Source: Methylomarinum sp. Ch1-1 (GTDB lineage: Bacteria; Pseudomonadota; Gammaproteobacteria; Methylococcales; Methylomonadaceae). Taken from it: DNA of 64,000 bases. A model generated the notes under the pieces. The model was not told the DNA's origin. It did no database searches and was given only the letters and a program-made list of their open reading frames with translations. Of the stretch, positions 15,586-24,619 are shown piece after piece (position 1 is the first letter of the stretch; the number at the start of each line of letters is the position of its first letter). The translations under genes and the position numbers were made by a program. The stretch lies in assembly GCF_030717995.2 (NCBI RefSeq), contig NZ_CP157743.1:4304501-4368500 (forward strand). The letters run 5' to 3'.

Positions 15586-16790
15586 TCGAGTAATAGTTTG
15601 GTCTGCTTTTCTATCACACGCCCTACCCGCTGCAATGCTGGTTGCTGTCCATACTGATTTTCGATCGTTGCTTGTATTAACTGATAGTGTTTTTCAAATG
15701 CTGTTATCAGTTGATCCAAAATATCAATCAATCGCTTGGGGCGTATTCGGCATTGGTTCGCCATTTCGGTTAAATTTGTTCTGGTAATTAGGTCGGGATT
15801 CTTTTGATTGCCGACATAGAGAGCTAATGTGCTATCTAAATGTTCAATTGCACGGGTACTGACCAGATCATAGAATGGCGCTAATCGAGTTTGATTTTTG
15901 TCATAAAGGAACGACAGGTTTTTGATGTGCGCGTCCGAATTACCCACAATCACGTTAAACAACTGCCACTTTAAAAGTTGCTCTACATCCTCTAACGGAT
16001 TAGAAGAGTATTCGATGATCAATTGATAGCATTGGGTAAAATTCGGCTCATTTCCTCGTTGATATTTTTCCTTATACCCTAAAGCTTGACAAAAGTCTTC
16101 CTGGTGAATCCGGGTCACCTTATCTTCACCTATCAACCTATCATAACGTTTTGAGAGTGTGTAACTCTTCGAGTCCAAAAATCTGAGTTCAATATCGATA
16201 GTCTTCAAGCCAACGGCTTGCGCTAAAGTCGTAGTAAATACTTCATAGAGCGGTACATTCTTAAAATCGGTAACTTCAAATTTCAGAATGTGGGTAGAGG
16301 GCGTCTGCCCAACAGGTAAATAAAGACCGTCTTTTTTGACATGAACGGTCATTTTATCTTGGGCGCCGGCTAATGATAATCGCGGTTTGTTTTCAAGTAT
16401 TATAGAAGCCCCTCGTGTTTCAATCAGTTTAACCAAATCTGCTTCATCGATTTTCTGATATGCATACTGAAGATCCGGTGATTGTTCGACAGGCAATATA
16501 GAAATAGCCCCTGCGCACTCAGCACCTATTTCCCTGAGTAAATCGAAGTCGGTATCCGGACATCGAAGCCGTCGACATAATCGTTCTCTTGCAGAACCTT
16601 CCGGCAGCAGGTTTGCAAAAAAACGATGCCCCACCGACTGCTCAATTTTTTTATCCAAAGGGAGGCTGATAGACAGCGGAAACAGGTTCCAATTATCATC
16701 ATACTGAAAGGACATAACGCCAGCCTCATTGCGCCACAGATAGCCCACTATCTGATCATCATGCCAAACATTCAGCTCGTCTTCGATCAT
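15582..16790 (-). CDS. hipA: HipA-family serine/threonine kinase toxin
   Basis: 402 residues. The N-terminal lobe includes VGYLWRNEAGVMSFQYDD and the couple SISLPLDKK. A Gly/Ala-rich nucleotide loop is SLAGAQDKM. The catalytic core has GNSDAHIKNLSFLYD, with the Asp and Asn of the HipA active site, followed by the DFG-like LAPFYDLVST. HipA kinases phosphorylate aminoacyl-tRNA synthetases such as GltX and slow growth. The start overlaps the hipB stop by 4 bp. All key residues appear present, so the toxin is probably functional, unlike the dead transposases on both sides. Confidence 0.88.
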   Translation of the reverse strand: MIEDELNVWHDDQIVGYLWRNEAGVMSFQYDDNWNLFPLSISLPLDKKIEQSVGHRFFANLLPEGSARERLCRRLRCPDTDFDLLREIGAECAGAISILPVEQSPDLQYAYQKIDEADLVKLIETRGASIILENKPRLSLAGAQDKMTVHVKKDGLYLPVGQTPSTHILKFEVTDFKNVPLYEVFTTTLAQAVGLKTIDIELRFLDSKSYTLSKRYDRLIGEDKVTRIHQEDFCQALGYKEKYQRGNEPNFTQCYQLIIEYSSNPLEDVEQLLKWQLFNVIVGNSDAHIKNLSFLYDKNQTRLAPFYDLVSTRAIEHLDSTLALYVGNQKNPDLITRTNLTEMANQCRIRPKRLIDILDQLITAFEKHYQLIQATIENQYGQQPALQRVGRVIEKQTKLLLD

Positions 16791-17032
16791 GGTGTACCCC
16801 GTGGAACGATACGAATCTCAAGACCTAGGAATTTCAAAATCTGCAATACCTTGCCAATTTGACAGGTTTCTTTTCCCCGTTCAAATTCCCCAATGAGTCG
16901 AGGGCTTATCAAGGCAAGATCGGATAAATCTTCGATCCGTACTTTTTGAGACTTACGATGCTGACGGACTAACACCCCCATTTCTGCTACGCTATTAATC
17001 TTACCGTAAGGTACTTTTTTTGTATTTTTCAT
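16787..17032 (-). CDS. hipB: HipB-type antitoxin, XRE helix-turn-helix
   Basis: 81 residues. VAEMGVLVRQHRKSQKVRIE and DLALISPRLIGEFERGK form a Cro/C1-type helix-turn-helix, and ending LEIRIVPRGTP resembles the HipB C-terminal strand. It binds HipA and represses the pair. It lies directly upstream of hipA with a 4-bp overlap. The 60 bases upstream are AT-rich and contain repeated CTAAT–ATTAG-like half-sites (about 17036–17083), a likely operator zone. Confidence 0.85.
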   Translation of the reverse strand: MKNTKKVPYGKINSVAEMGVLVRQHRKSQKVRIEDLSDLALISPRLIGEFERGKETCQIGKVLQILKFLGLEIRIVPRGTP

Positions 17033-17429
17033 ACCTAATTAGAAAATAATTACCGATAAGTAAGATTATAGCCTAATCATTAGAAAAGACCTTTATTATT
17101 ACTGAACGGTATTACTACGGCCTCATTGCTCATTTGTAAAATGAGTATGCGATGTCGCCCATGATTAGCTACAAAGTACGCAATTGATATAGCCCAGCGC
17201 ATTACTCCACAATGACTCAAAGATCACAAAACAACATAATCATCAAAACTGATGTGACCATGAGCACATATCTTCACGAAGCCCTGCTTAATGAGCTTAA
17301 CCCTCACTCATGCATCGGACGAAGAAACGCTTGCTGTTTTAAAAACGGTGAAAATGGTTGTTTCACCGATTCAACAAACAGAACGAGTCAAAAATATTCC
17401 TTACCTTTGTAATCATGTAGTGACGGGGC
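17033..17429. other. Intergenic region upstream of hipB
   Basis: There is no supported gene. The first 70 bases hold the probable hipBA promoter/operator (AT-rich, CTAATTAG and CTAATCATTAG). Further right are traces in frame with the IS66-type transposase (a frame with THASDEETLAVLKTVKMVV), which may be its damaged N-terminal region. Confidence 0.35.
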
Positions 17430-18514
17430 ATGGTGATCATTTACTCAACGCCTCCCTCGCAGGATTCTCCCAAACAACGGGCTGAACGGCGGAAGAAACC
17501 GAAAAGTGGCCGGCCGAAAGGGGCGCAACGCGGTCATCGCAAACATCAACGAGCCTTATGGGAGGAAGGGAAAGTGGATGTCATCGAGCGTTATTACCCG
17601 TCGGCGCGTTGGCCTGTGGAGGGACGATAGAGATGGCCGGCCTGCCAGATGAGCGTCATCAAATTTTTGATCTGCCCGAAGTCAAACCGACCGTGACCGA
17701 ACATCAACGCTATTCCGACGTTTGCCGGCATTGCGGCAGTCGGCATAAAAGCGCGTATCCGGATACGGTGCCATCAGGCCAAATGGGGCCGGGGTTAATC
17801 AGCTGGATCAGTTTACTGAATGGCGGCTATCGGTTGTCGTTGAGGCAGGTTCAGCGCTTGTTACAAGAGCACTGGGGACTGGGGACTGGGGACTGGCCTT
17901 TAGTTTAGGGGCGATCAGCGAATCACAGGGCAAAATCACGGACTGGCTGCAACCGGTTTATGCGCAAATTGGCGATGAAGTGCGCCAATCGGCCGTGGCG
18001 CATGCCGACGAAACCACGCATTATCGCAACACGTCACATTTTTGGCTGTGGGGGCTCTGTACCGACCAAGCCGTTTATATGATGACGCATTATTCACGCG
18101 GCAAGACAGCGGCCAATGCACTGTTGGCGAATTTCGACGGGGTCTTGGTCAGCGATCGTCATGGCGGTTACAACGACCATCCCGCCAAGCAACATCAATA
18201 ATGCCAAAAATTGTTACACGATGAACCGCGGTTTTGGACCTTTCTCAAGGATGCCCCCGGCGCCATTCCATTGACTAACAATACGGCGGAACGGGCGATA
18301 AGGCCCTACGTCATTAGGCGAAAGACCCGTTTCTTCAGTCAATCCCCATCAAAGGGACCAATTCCGACCGATGATCTTATCCATGTTGGAAACCTGCAAG
18401 CGCCAAACAATCAGCGACTATGACTTGTTGAGTGAAATCTGTACCCAAGGCTTAGTAGTCAAGCCCATTGACGTTTCCCTGTTTTCAGAACGCTTACCGG
18501 CACTACCTGTTTAG
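17430..18514 (+). pseudogene. IS66-family transposase, multiply disrupted
   Basis: The pieces are, in order: STPPSQDSPKQRAERRKKPK (the usual polar linker), VCRHCGSRHKSAYPD (zinc-binding), ISWISLLNGGYRLSLRQVQR, VAHADETTHYRNTSHFWLWG (first catalytic Asp region), VLVSDRHGGYND (second Asp), IPLTNNTAERAIRPYVIRRK (the T-N-N-x-A-E-R glutamate motif), and a tail ending at TAG 18512–18514. Frameshifts occur near 17620, 17890 and 18410. A premature stop lies at 18199, and sequence seems missing between the second Asp and the LLHDEPRFW segment. It is inactive. The associated small IS66 genes (TnpA/TnpB) are absent. Confidence 0.82.
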
Positions 18515-18767
18515 AGGGTTGTGAACGGTTACAAAAAATCGCCTTTCTATCGCCTTAAAATGCGATGTCCTACAATCGACAAATCAAGTGAACTTAGAAT
18601 AGTGCTAGGATCTTATCGTTCATTAACCGCCCCAGTCGACCAAAAGCCGCCTCCTACGTTAATATTACGTATGACAGCACTTAAATGAAAGCTGCCTGAC
18701 AGTGTTTAGCTATAAACGCTTGATTGCAAGACTTGACCCTGGCTTCTCGCAATTTTATTTTCATGGC

Positions 18768-19577
18768 TTATCTGGCAAAACTTATAATCTTATTTTGATT
18801 ACCCATATCAGCCATAACTATTCCTTCTCTCTCAATTTGCTCTTTGATTTCGCTAAATGCTTCGGTCAAATTACTTTGACTTTTATCTGGCGCATCATAA
18901 GCAAATAAAATCTCATCCGGCCTTATGAAACGTAACTTCTCAAGCTGTTGAATTTTTGCTAACCATGTAAGACCATGATCAATTAGCTGACTTGGTTTAT
19001 CATGTTTGAAATGAAGAGGCTTAATGATCTTTAGCTTATTATTTTGACGAACAAATGGAAATCGAACTTCATATTTATCACGTTCTCCGACAGCACCTTC
19101 TTTGTATTTAGCTCCCAGATCATATCGATCAAGCAAATCGCGCATCTGTTTTTTCATTTTTTCCTCATAACTTGGTTCATGAAGAAAGCTACGATGAACG
19201 TAATGTTCGAATAATTCATCAACAGTTTTTACCGGGTCACTGCAAAATAAAACACGGTTATCGCTAAAACGAATAATATCTTCACGACAACGAATTAACT
19301 CGGCATACAAATCAATCTCTGCTCCTTTTGTTTTGTCCATAAATTTCTTAATCCGTTCAATTTCACGACGAATGACTTTATTCGTCTGAACAAAAATATC
19401 CCTGCACATGGGATCAAAAAAATGCGTGATTCTTGCGTGTTGCTTGCTATCCAGCAGCCTGAATTCAAGGCGATTGGAAGCCGTTGCATACAGCACAATA
19501 CCGATATTGGCAAACTCTTCTGTTTCAGCATAAGGCTGAAATCGAATAATGCTGTACTTACACACTTGTTTTTTCAT
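18768..19577 (-). CDS. DUF3037 family protein
   Basis: From ATG 19577 it is 269 residues. The N-terminal block KYSIIRFQPYAETEEFANIG is the mark of DUF3037 (Y-x-x-I-R-F-x-P … E-F-x-N-I-G). A charged helical middle and KLKIIKPLHFKHDKPSQLI complete it. DUF3037 proteins are often encoded beside HipA-like kinases; here hipBA is about 1.7 kb away with an IS66 remnant between. Whether they once formed a unit is a guess. A TTG start at 19592 is possible but less likely. Confidence 0.75.
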   Translation of the reverse strand: MKKQVCKYSIIRFQPYAETEEFANIGIVLYATASNRLEFRLLDSKQHARITHFFDPMCRDIFVQTNKVIRREIERIKKFMDKTKGAEIDLYAELIRCREDIIRFSDNRVLFCSDPVKTVDELFEHYVHRSFLHEPSYEEKMKKQMRDLLDRYDLGAKYKEGAVGERDKYEVRFPFVRQNNKLKIIKPLHFKHDKPSQLIDHGLTWLAKIQQLEKLRFIRPDEILFAYDAPDKSQSNLTEAFSEIKEQIEREGIVMADMGNQNKIISFAR

Positions 19578-19691
19578 GGCAGCTTTAACCAAATATCTCC
19601 GTGAGCTTCATTTTTTAGACGTTGCAGGTGAAAATCAGGATCGACATTTCCCTTGAGATAGAAAATACTTGGAAATAAAAACGACGGGCAT

Positions 19692-19724
19692 AAAAAAAGC
19701 AGCCCAGATTATACTGTAACTGCT
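19692..19724 (-). terminator. Intrinsic terminator of tRNA-Lys
   Basis: Read on the minus strand, AGCAG … CAG pairs with CTG … CTGCT and is followed by seven T residues (A-run 19692–19698 on the plus strand). It lies about 20 bases past the tRNA 3' end. The stem has an internal mismatch loop. Confidence 0.65.
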
Positions 19725-19743
19725 TGATTTATTTGTAACTTGA

Positions 19744-19819
19744 TGGTGGGTCGTGAGCGATTCGAACGCTCGACCATCGCATTAAAAGTGCGGTGCTCTA
19801 CCAGCTGAGCTAACGACCC
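19744..19819 (-). tRNA. tRNA-Lys (UUU anticodon), CCA encoded
   Basis: The minus strand reads GGGTCGTTAGCTCAGCTGGT onward. The acceptor arm GGGTCGT pairs with ACGACCC, followed by A and an encoded CCA. The anticodon loop is CTTTTAA, giving anticodon TTT. The T-arm has GTTCGAATC. All arms close, for 76 nt in total. The accessory stretch lies on its 3' side (lower coordinates), the side where integrating elements usually insert, though no integrase or duplicated tRNA end was found. Confidence 0.97.
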
Positions 19820-19833
19820 GAGAAAGATTTACT

Positions 19834-19861
19834 ATTATAAAGATTTTTTCCGGCTTGGCAA
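19834..19861 (-). promoter_or_regulatory. Sigma-70 promoter of tRNA-Lys
   Basis: On the minus strand TTGCCA is followed after 16 bases by TATAAT, a near-consensus -35/-10 pair. The expected start site falls a few bases before the mature tRNA 5' end at 19819. Confidence 0.75.
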
Positions 19862-19891
19862 CTCTTTTTTTTATTTTTTCAAAAAAGTTGT

Positions 19892-20620
19892 TTAAACCGC
19901 TATCCCTACTTGCAAAGCCTCAAACCAATCCAGGAAACGCTTGACATCGTCGCCTTTAAACATTCTGCCGTGCTGTGGAGCCAGGATGTCGATATCGAGT
20001 TCTCTGACTCTATCGATCCACGCTCTCTTGGCCTGGTTCGAGGGCATCCAGCGCTGATGGAAAAAGCGCATCTTTTCAACATGCGCATCGAAGTTTTCGA
20101 CAAACACCGGTGCTCCAGGCGCCTCCAAAGCTGCGCCTATGTCTCCGGACATCAAAATCTTCGCCTCGGGATCATAAATATTAAAATTCGCCGAGGAGTG
20201 CATATAGTGCGCCGGAACGAGGCGCAATTCTACCCTATCCAGTTGAATTACGCCACCATTATCGGCTATCGGCACATATTCTATCGTTTCGCAGCCAAAA
20301 TGCCTTAAAAAGCCTTCCCACAAGCCGGCGGCATGGAGTTTGGCGTGCGGCAAGGCCTGATCCCATAGTCCCAGCGACGAAATAATGTCGGGATCCTGAT
20401 GCGAGGCGAACAAATCGGTGATTTCTTCCACGGGGGCATGATGCAGAACTGCCGCCAGCATCGGCGCGAATAATTCGATGCCGCCGGGATCGATCAGAAG
20501 ACAGCGATTTGCCGTTCTGACGACATACTGATTGGTATCGATAATTTTTTCCGGCTTGCCGGGGTCACGACCGAACATAATCCATTGGTACGATCCTTCG
20601 TAAATTTTGGTCATTTTCAT
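19892..20620 (-). CDS. Oxygen-binding di-iron protein (ODP), metallo-beta-lactamase fold
   Basis: 242 residues. The fold is that of the flavodiiron metallo-beta-lactamase-like domain without the flavodoxin part: CLLIDPGGIELF, FASHQDPDIISSLGLWD (the H-x-D-x-D-like metal motif), PAHYMHSSANFNIYDP, ILMSGDIGAAL, and ILAPQHGRMFKGDD. The order of His/Asp motifs matches ODP-type proteins, where the di-iron site binds oxygen rather than reducing it. In Treponema denticola such a protein serves as an oxygen sensor for chemotaxis. Its neighbour 42 bases upstream is a chemoreceptor-like protein, so a two-part sensor is a reasonable inference. Start ATG 20620; ATG 20614 is also possible. Confidence 0.78.
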   Translation of the reverse strand: MKMTKIYEGSYQWIMFGRDPGKPEKIIDTNQYVVRTANRCLLIDPGGIELFAPMLAAVLHHAPVEEITDLFASHQDPDIISSLGLWDQALPHAKLHAAGLWEGFLRHFGCETIEYVPIADNGGVIQLDRVELRLVPAHYMHSSANFNIYDPEAKILMSGDIGAALEAPGAPVFVENFDAHVEKMRFFHQRWMPSNQAKRAWIDRVRELDIDILAPQHGRMFKGDDVKRFLDWFEALQVGIAV

Positions 20621-20662
20621 TTATACACCGCCTCTTTTAACAAGTTCTTGAAGAAGATGTCG

Positions 20663-21277
20663 TCAATCGGTCAAATCGATGACATTTAACGCACTTCTGC
20701 ATCGTTGCACCTTATCATGGATAATCTGCGCCGCATGGTCAACGCTTTCGGCCACGGCCTGCAGGCTCTGCAGATATTCTCCGGCCTGTGAGGCTTCGAT
20801 TCTGGAATTGGCCGCGATCACCCTGGCCGCCCTGGCCGGATGCATGACCTCGCCTAATTGATCCAGCAATTCCGTCACATGGACATTGAAGCTTTTCCGG
20901 CATTGCTGCATTTTTTGCCTGACCTCATGCAACGGCTGTTCCAGAGAACTCCCATAAGGGGCATTATTGCTGGTTTGATAGACCCGTTCGAATTTATCGC
21001 ACGCCTCGGTCATGCGATATTCATCGACCGTCAGTTGATAAAGATACGACGCGTGTTTGTTGATATCGTTGACCAGCTCTATCGTTTCCTTGGCCAGTTC
21101 ATTGATGAAATCGGTGATCGGCTGAAAGCCCTTGGCCTTCTCTCCGGCCCTGAAGGCGATGGCCTTGGCATTGGCGGCGGCCAGCGATATTTCTTTGGCG
21201 ACGTCCATGACGGCGCTTAATTCGGCGGCAATCGATGCGACGGCTACAAACTGCGATTTTGTTTGACTCACACTCAT
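20663..21277 (-). CDS. Small soluble chemoreceptor-like coiled-coil protein
   Basis: 204 residues, helical throughout, no membrane segment. Residues 30–68 (ISLAAANAKAIAFRAGEKAK … FINELAKETIEL) resemble the MCP hairpin-tip consensus N-L-L-A-L-N-A-A-I-E-A-A-R-A-G-E-x-G-R-G-F … V-R-x-L-A. A second, weaker match lies at about 150–185 (ARVIAANSRIEASQAGEYLQ). It is far shorter than a normal methyl-accepting protein. It precedes the ODP gene by 42 bases on the same strand, so it may relay the ODP oxygen signal to the chemotaxis kinase. This role is inferred from neighbourhood and the tip-like sequence. Confidence 0.65.
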   Translation of the reverse strand: MSVSQTKSQFVAVASIAAELSAVMDVAKEISLAAANAKAIAFRAGEKAKGFQPITDFINELAKETIELVNDINKHASYLYQLTVDEYRMTEACDKFERVYQTSNNAPYGSSLEQPLHEVRQKMQQCRKSFNVHVTELLDQLGEVMHPARAARVIAANSRIEASQAGEYLQSLQAVAESVDHAAQIIHDKVQRCRSALNVIDLTD

Positions 21278-21843
21278 GGTTTTATGGCGCTTACAGGGCG
21301 ATATTCGGTTTGGTTACAGCCAGCTTAGATCAGATCGCAAAATTATCCTAGTCGACTGAACAGGTTTCGAGCACGAGACTATGGAATTAAACTCTGGGCA
21401 ACAAGGCTTAAAATCGACCAGCACAGCCTCGCGCGCCGGGTGCGGCGCTCAATTAACGGAGACCAATGCTTGCGAATACGAGGGGATATTGTAGGCGGTG
21501 TTGAACCAAAGCCAAGCAAAACACACGGTGCGCTTCCTATCGTCAGCGCACCCTACTAGGTTTGTTTTATCATCAATTCCGAGGACGGCGCTCCTAATTG
21601 TGATTAATTTTTAGGTTAATTGCGCCGGTTGGCGATGAACGATAGTGGAGCCCAGCATTTTCGGAGCGCCTTGAATTTGCTGGTTGTCATTCAGCTCAAT
21701 TTACGCGGTGAGAAATACCGCAAGTTATGGGTAAGGTGGAGCGTGGGCGCCCGGGGAAAAGGGAAACATTGGGACGGGATACATATCCCGTCCCCCGAAA
21801 AACACGGTGCGCTTCCTATCGTCAGCGCACCCTACCGGATTTG
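21278..21843. repeat. Intergenic region with 34-bp direct repeats and a long palindrome
   Basis: There is no supported gene. A 34-bp sequence beginning ACACGGTGCGCTTCCTATCG occurs at 21523–21556 and again at 21802–21835, followed each time by RGRTTTGTT-like sequence. A palindrome GGGACGGGATA–CA–TATCCCGTCCC lies at 21771–21794. The second repeat ends just after the queC stop. These look like dispersed genomic repeats. Confidence 0.6.
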
Positions 21844-22533
21844 TTAAGCGTCGGTCGCCGTTTTTTGATAGCGGGTCGGGTCTTCGACACCGAGGCTGGC
21901 GAAGCCGGCGGCTCTTAAGCGACAGGCATCGCAGTGGCCGCAGGCGCGGCCTTCGCTATCGGCGGAATAACAGGAAACCGTCTGACGATAATCGACGCCC
22001 AACTCCAAACCTTCTTTGATGATTTCGGCTTTGCTTAACGCAATCAGCGGGGTATGTATCATGGTTTTTTCGCCTTCGACGCCGGCCTTGGTCGCCAAGT
22101 TGGCGAGATTCTGGAAGGCCTCGATAAATTCCGGGCGACAATCGGGATAGCCGGAATAGTCGACGGCATTGACGCCGATGAATATATCCCGGGCCTGCAA
22201 AACCTCCGCCCAACCTAACGCGAAGGACAGGAAAATAGTGTTGCGCGCCGGCACATAAGTGACCGGAATACCTTCCTGGGGGTGGTCGGGGACTGCGATA
22301 TGCACATCGGTCAAGGCGGAACCGCCTATCGCGCCCAAGCCCAGGCTGATAATCTTATGTTCGACGACTTGATAATGCTCGGCGATTTTTTTGGCCGCAT
22401 TGAGCTCGGCGTTATGGCGCTGGCCATAATCGAAACTCAGCGCATAGCATACATAGCCCTGCTGCTTGGCATGGGCCAATACGGTGATCGAGTCCAAGCC
22501 GCCCGACAATAAAATGATGGCTTTTTTTGACAT
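21844..22533 (-). CDS. queC: 7-cyano-7-deazaguanine synthase
   Basis: 229 residues. It makes preQ0 from 7-carboxy-7-deazaguanine, ammonia and ATP in the queuosine pathway. [20 protein letters not shown] is the ATP-pyrophosphatase P-loop. The zinc site is four cysteines in [18 protein letters not shown] near the C-terminus. [12 protein letters not shown] and [17 protein letters not shown]-like blocks (here [16 protein letters not shown]) are typical. It is the last gene of the tol-pal/que run, 3 bp after queE, so the two pathway steps are coupled. The length is normal. Confidence 0.95.
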   Translation of the reverse strand: MSKKAIILLSGGLDSITVLAHAKQQGYVCYALSFDYGQRHNAELNAAKKIAEHYQVVEHKIISLGLGAIGGSALTDVHIAVPDHPQEGIPVTYVPARNTIFLSFALGWAEVLQARDIFIGVNAVDYSGYPDCRPEFIEAFQNLANLATKAGVEGEKTMIHTPLIALSKAEIIKEGLELGVDYRQTVSCYSADSEGRACGHCDACRLRAAGFASLGVEDPTRYQKTATDA

Positions 22534-22536
22534 AGC

Positions 22537-23181
22537 TTATTTTCCCTGGGCGTCATTCCAAAGATATTTGTGTAACTGGATCTGAAACCTGACCGGCAGT
22601 TGATCGGCCAGAATCTGGTCGGCCAGCTGCGCCGGCTGCATCTGTCCCATGACCGGCGAAAACAGCACCTGGCATTTTGCCGCGAGCCGATGTTCTTCTA
22701 GGATGGTCTTGGACCACTGATAGTCCGTCTCATTGGCGATGACGAATTTCACCTGATCTTGCTCAGTCAGATAGTCGATATTGTCATAACGGTTCCTGTC
22801 CAATTCGCCGGAAGCCGGTGTTTTCAAATCCATGACCTTGACGACGCGCGGATCGATGTCCGACACATCCAGCGCGCCGCTGGTTTCCAATGAAACGCTG
22901 TAATCTTCTTCGAGCAGTAATGTCATCAAATCGTTGCACCTCGGCTGCGCCAACGGCTCGCCGCCGGTCACGGTGACATAGCGGGTGTCATATTGCCTGA
23001 CCTGGGCCAGAATCTCGGCCAAGGTCTTTTTCTCGCCCCCTGTAAAGGCATAAGCGGTATCGCAATAAACGCAGCGCAACGGACAACCGGTCAATCGAAC
23101 GAACACGGTCGGCAGACCGACGGTATTGGCTTCCCCTTGCAGCGAGTAAAAAATCTCGCTGATACGTAATGTCTTATCCAT
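22537..23181 (-). CDS. queE: 7-carboxy-7-deazaguanine synthase (radical SAM)
   Basis: 214 residues. It converts carboxy-tetrahydropterin to 7-carboxy-7-deazaguanine. The opening ISEIFYSLQGEANTVGLPTV is characteristic. The radical-SAM cluster site is CPLRCVYC, and VTVTGGEPLAQP is the SAM-binding G-G-E-P motif. It sits between cpoB and queC with very short gaps. The length fits the gammaproteobacterial form. Confidence 0.95.
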   Translation of the reverse strand: MDKTLRISEIFYSLQGEANTVGLPTVFVRLTGCPLRCVYCDTAYAFTGGEKKTLAEILAQVRQYDTRYVTVTGGEPLAQPRCNDLMTLLLEEDYSVSLETSGALDVSDIDPRVVKVMDLKTPASGELDRNRYDNIDYLTEQDQVKFVIANETDYQWSKTILEEHRLAAKCQVLFSPVMGQMQPAQLADQILADQLPVRFQIQLHKYLWNDAQGK

Positions 23182-23186
23182 TAGGC

Positions 23187-23975
23187 CTACTGCTGATCCA
23201 GCTGCATTAATTTCTTCGCCGCCAGATGGGCCGCGGTGGAGCCGGGGTATTGCACGGAGACTTGAGTCAGATAATCCCTGGCCTTGGCGATGTTGTTCTG
23301 GTCAAACTCGATATAGCCCAGTTTCAATAACGCATCCGGCACCTTGGGACTGTTTGGATAGATCTCGATGACTTTAGTGAAGGCGACCCGCGCCGATTCG
23401 ATATCCTGATTGACCTTGTAGGCCTCGCCCAACCAATACTGGGCGTTATCCGCATACTCGCCGGCCGGAAATTGATTCAGCAAATCCTTGAACGCCGCGA
23501 TGGCCTGGGTGTTATGGCCGTTTCTCAGCGTTTCATAAGCCTCCCGATAGAGTTGCTTCTGATTGACCGTGACCGGCTGGCTGGCGGGAGCCTGAGGGCT
23601 GGCGACCTTGGTCGACTCGATCCGACTAGGCGCGGGCGAGACAGGCGTCGGCGGCAAGGCCGGAGCCCCCTCTTGCGAACCTGAACTCAGCGCCTGCAGC
23701 CGTTGATCCAGATCGGAATAAATATTGCTCTGCCGATTCTTCAAGTTTTCTATCGCCTGCGCCTGTTCTTCGACGACGCCGCGCAACTGCTGGACCTCGT
23801 GTTGGAGCTGTTCAAGCCGGCCCAGCACCTCGTAGAGGGCATTACTGGAGGGCGCGTCGCTGCTGTAAGCGGCGCCTCCCGGATAGGTCGAGTTATCGAT
23901 GACCGGCGGCAACGACCGAGGTTCGGCCGACACGCCGGTGCATAACGGCAACAATAACAAATATTTTTTGTTCAT
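23187..23975 (-). CDS. cpoB: Cell division coordinator CpoB (YbgF), Tol-Pal associated
   Basis: 262 residues, periplasmic. There is a signal peptide (MNKKYLLLLPLCTGVSAEP), then a trimerising coiled coil around 45–95 (LEQLQHEVQQLRGVVEEQAQ), a Pro/Ser-rich linker, and C-terminal TPR repeats starting near 145 (YREAYETLRNGHNTQAIAAF, YWLGEAYKVN, LLKLGYIEFDQNN). CpoB couples peptidoglycan synthesis with Tol-driven outer-membrane constriction. It directly abuts the pal stop, as in other gammaproteobacteria. Confidence 0.93.
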   Translation of the reverse strand: MNKKYLLLLPLCTGVSAEPRSLPPVIDNSTYPGGAAYSSDAPSSNALYEVLGRLEQLQHEVQQLRGVVEEQAQAIENLKNRQSNIYSDLDQRLQALSSGSQEGAPALPPTPVSPAPSRIESTKVASPQAPASQPVTVNQKQLYREAYETLRNGHNTQAIAAFKDLLNQFPAGEYADNAQYWLGEAYKVNQDIESARVAFTKVIEIYPNSPKVPDALLKLGYIEFDQNNIAKARDYLTQVSVQYPGSTAAHLAAKKLMQLDQQ

Positions 23976-24545
23976 TTAACGAGCCTGATAAACCAATTCA
24001 ACACGGCGGTTTAATTGCCAGGCAGCCTCATCATGTCCAGTCGCGTCAGGCTTTTCTTCGCCATAGCTGACCACTTCCAATTGACTCTCGGCAACCCCTT
24101 GAACCTTCATCATTCTGGCGACCGACTTGGCGCGCTGCTCACCCAGCGCAATATTGTATTCCGGTGAACCGCGTTCATCGGCATGTCCTTCCAACACCAG
24201 ACGCTGGGCAGGATGTGCCAACAAATACTGAGAATGCGCGGCGATCACCGGAATGAAATCCTGCTGCACCTGGCTGCTGTCATACATGAAATAAATGGTG
24301 TGTTTGGATAACGGGTTTTGCGGGTCGGTGAACTCGGCCCCCATTTCCTCGGGACTCAGCTCGCCGGTGATCATTTCGCCACCGCCGATCCCCGCTCCCT
24401 CACTGTAACCGCTGGTCGCGGCGCCTTCAACGGCGGCGCTCTGGCCGCCTTCCAACAAGTCTGCGCCTTTTTCTTCTGTCGAACTACAACCGCTTAACAG
24501 GAACGCGGTCGCGGCTAAAGCCAGGTAAGTTTTGCTAAATTTCAT
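23976..24545 (-). CDS. pal: Peptidoglycan-associated lipoprotein Pal
   Basis: 189 residues. A lipoprotein signal with the lipobox LSGC places the acylated Cys near residue 20. A low-complexity Gly/Ala/Glu linker follows, then an OmpA-like peptidoglycan-binding domain with LVLEGHADERGSPEYNIALG and QRAKSVARMMKVQGV. It anchors the outer membrane to the wall and binds TolB/TolA. Gene order tolB–pal–cpoB is standard. Confidence 0.95.
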   Translation of the reverse strand: MKFSKTYLALAATAFLLSGCSSTEEKGADLLEGGQSAAVEGAATSGYSEGAGIGGGEMITGELSPEEMGAEFTDPQNPLSKHTIYFMYDSSQVQQDFIPVIAAHSQYLLAHPAQRLVLEGHADERGSPEYNIALGEQRAKSVARMMKVQGVAESQLEVVSYGEEKPDATGHDEAAWQLNRRVELVYQAR

Positions 24546-24619
24546 CGTCTAATTCCCCGAATATAGGATTGATAACACTGGTTGATAATTACGTTACTGC
24601 CGGCCAGCCGGCTTTCTTG

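Noticed and set aside
18702-18908. 68-codon plus-strand open frame
   Set aside because: It overlaps the DUF3037 gene on the other strand and has no independent support.
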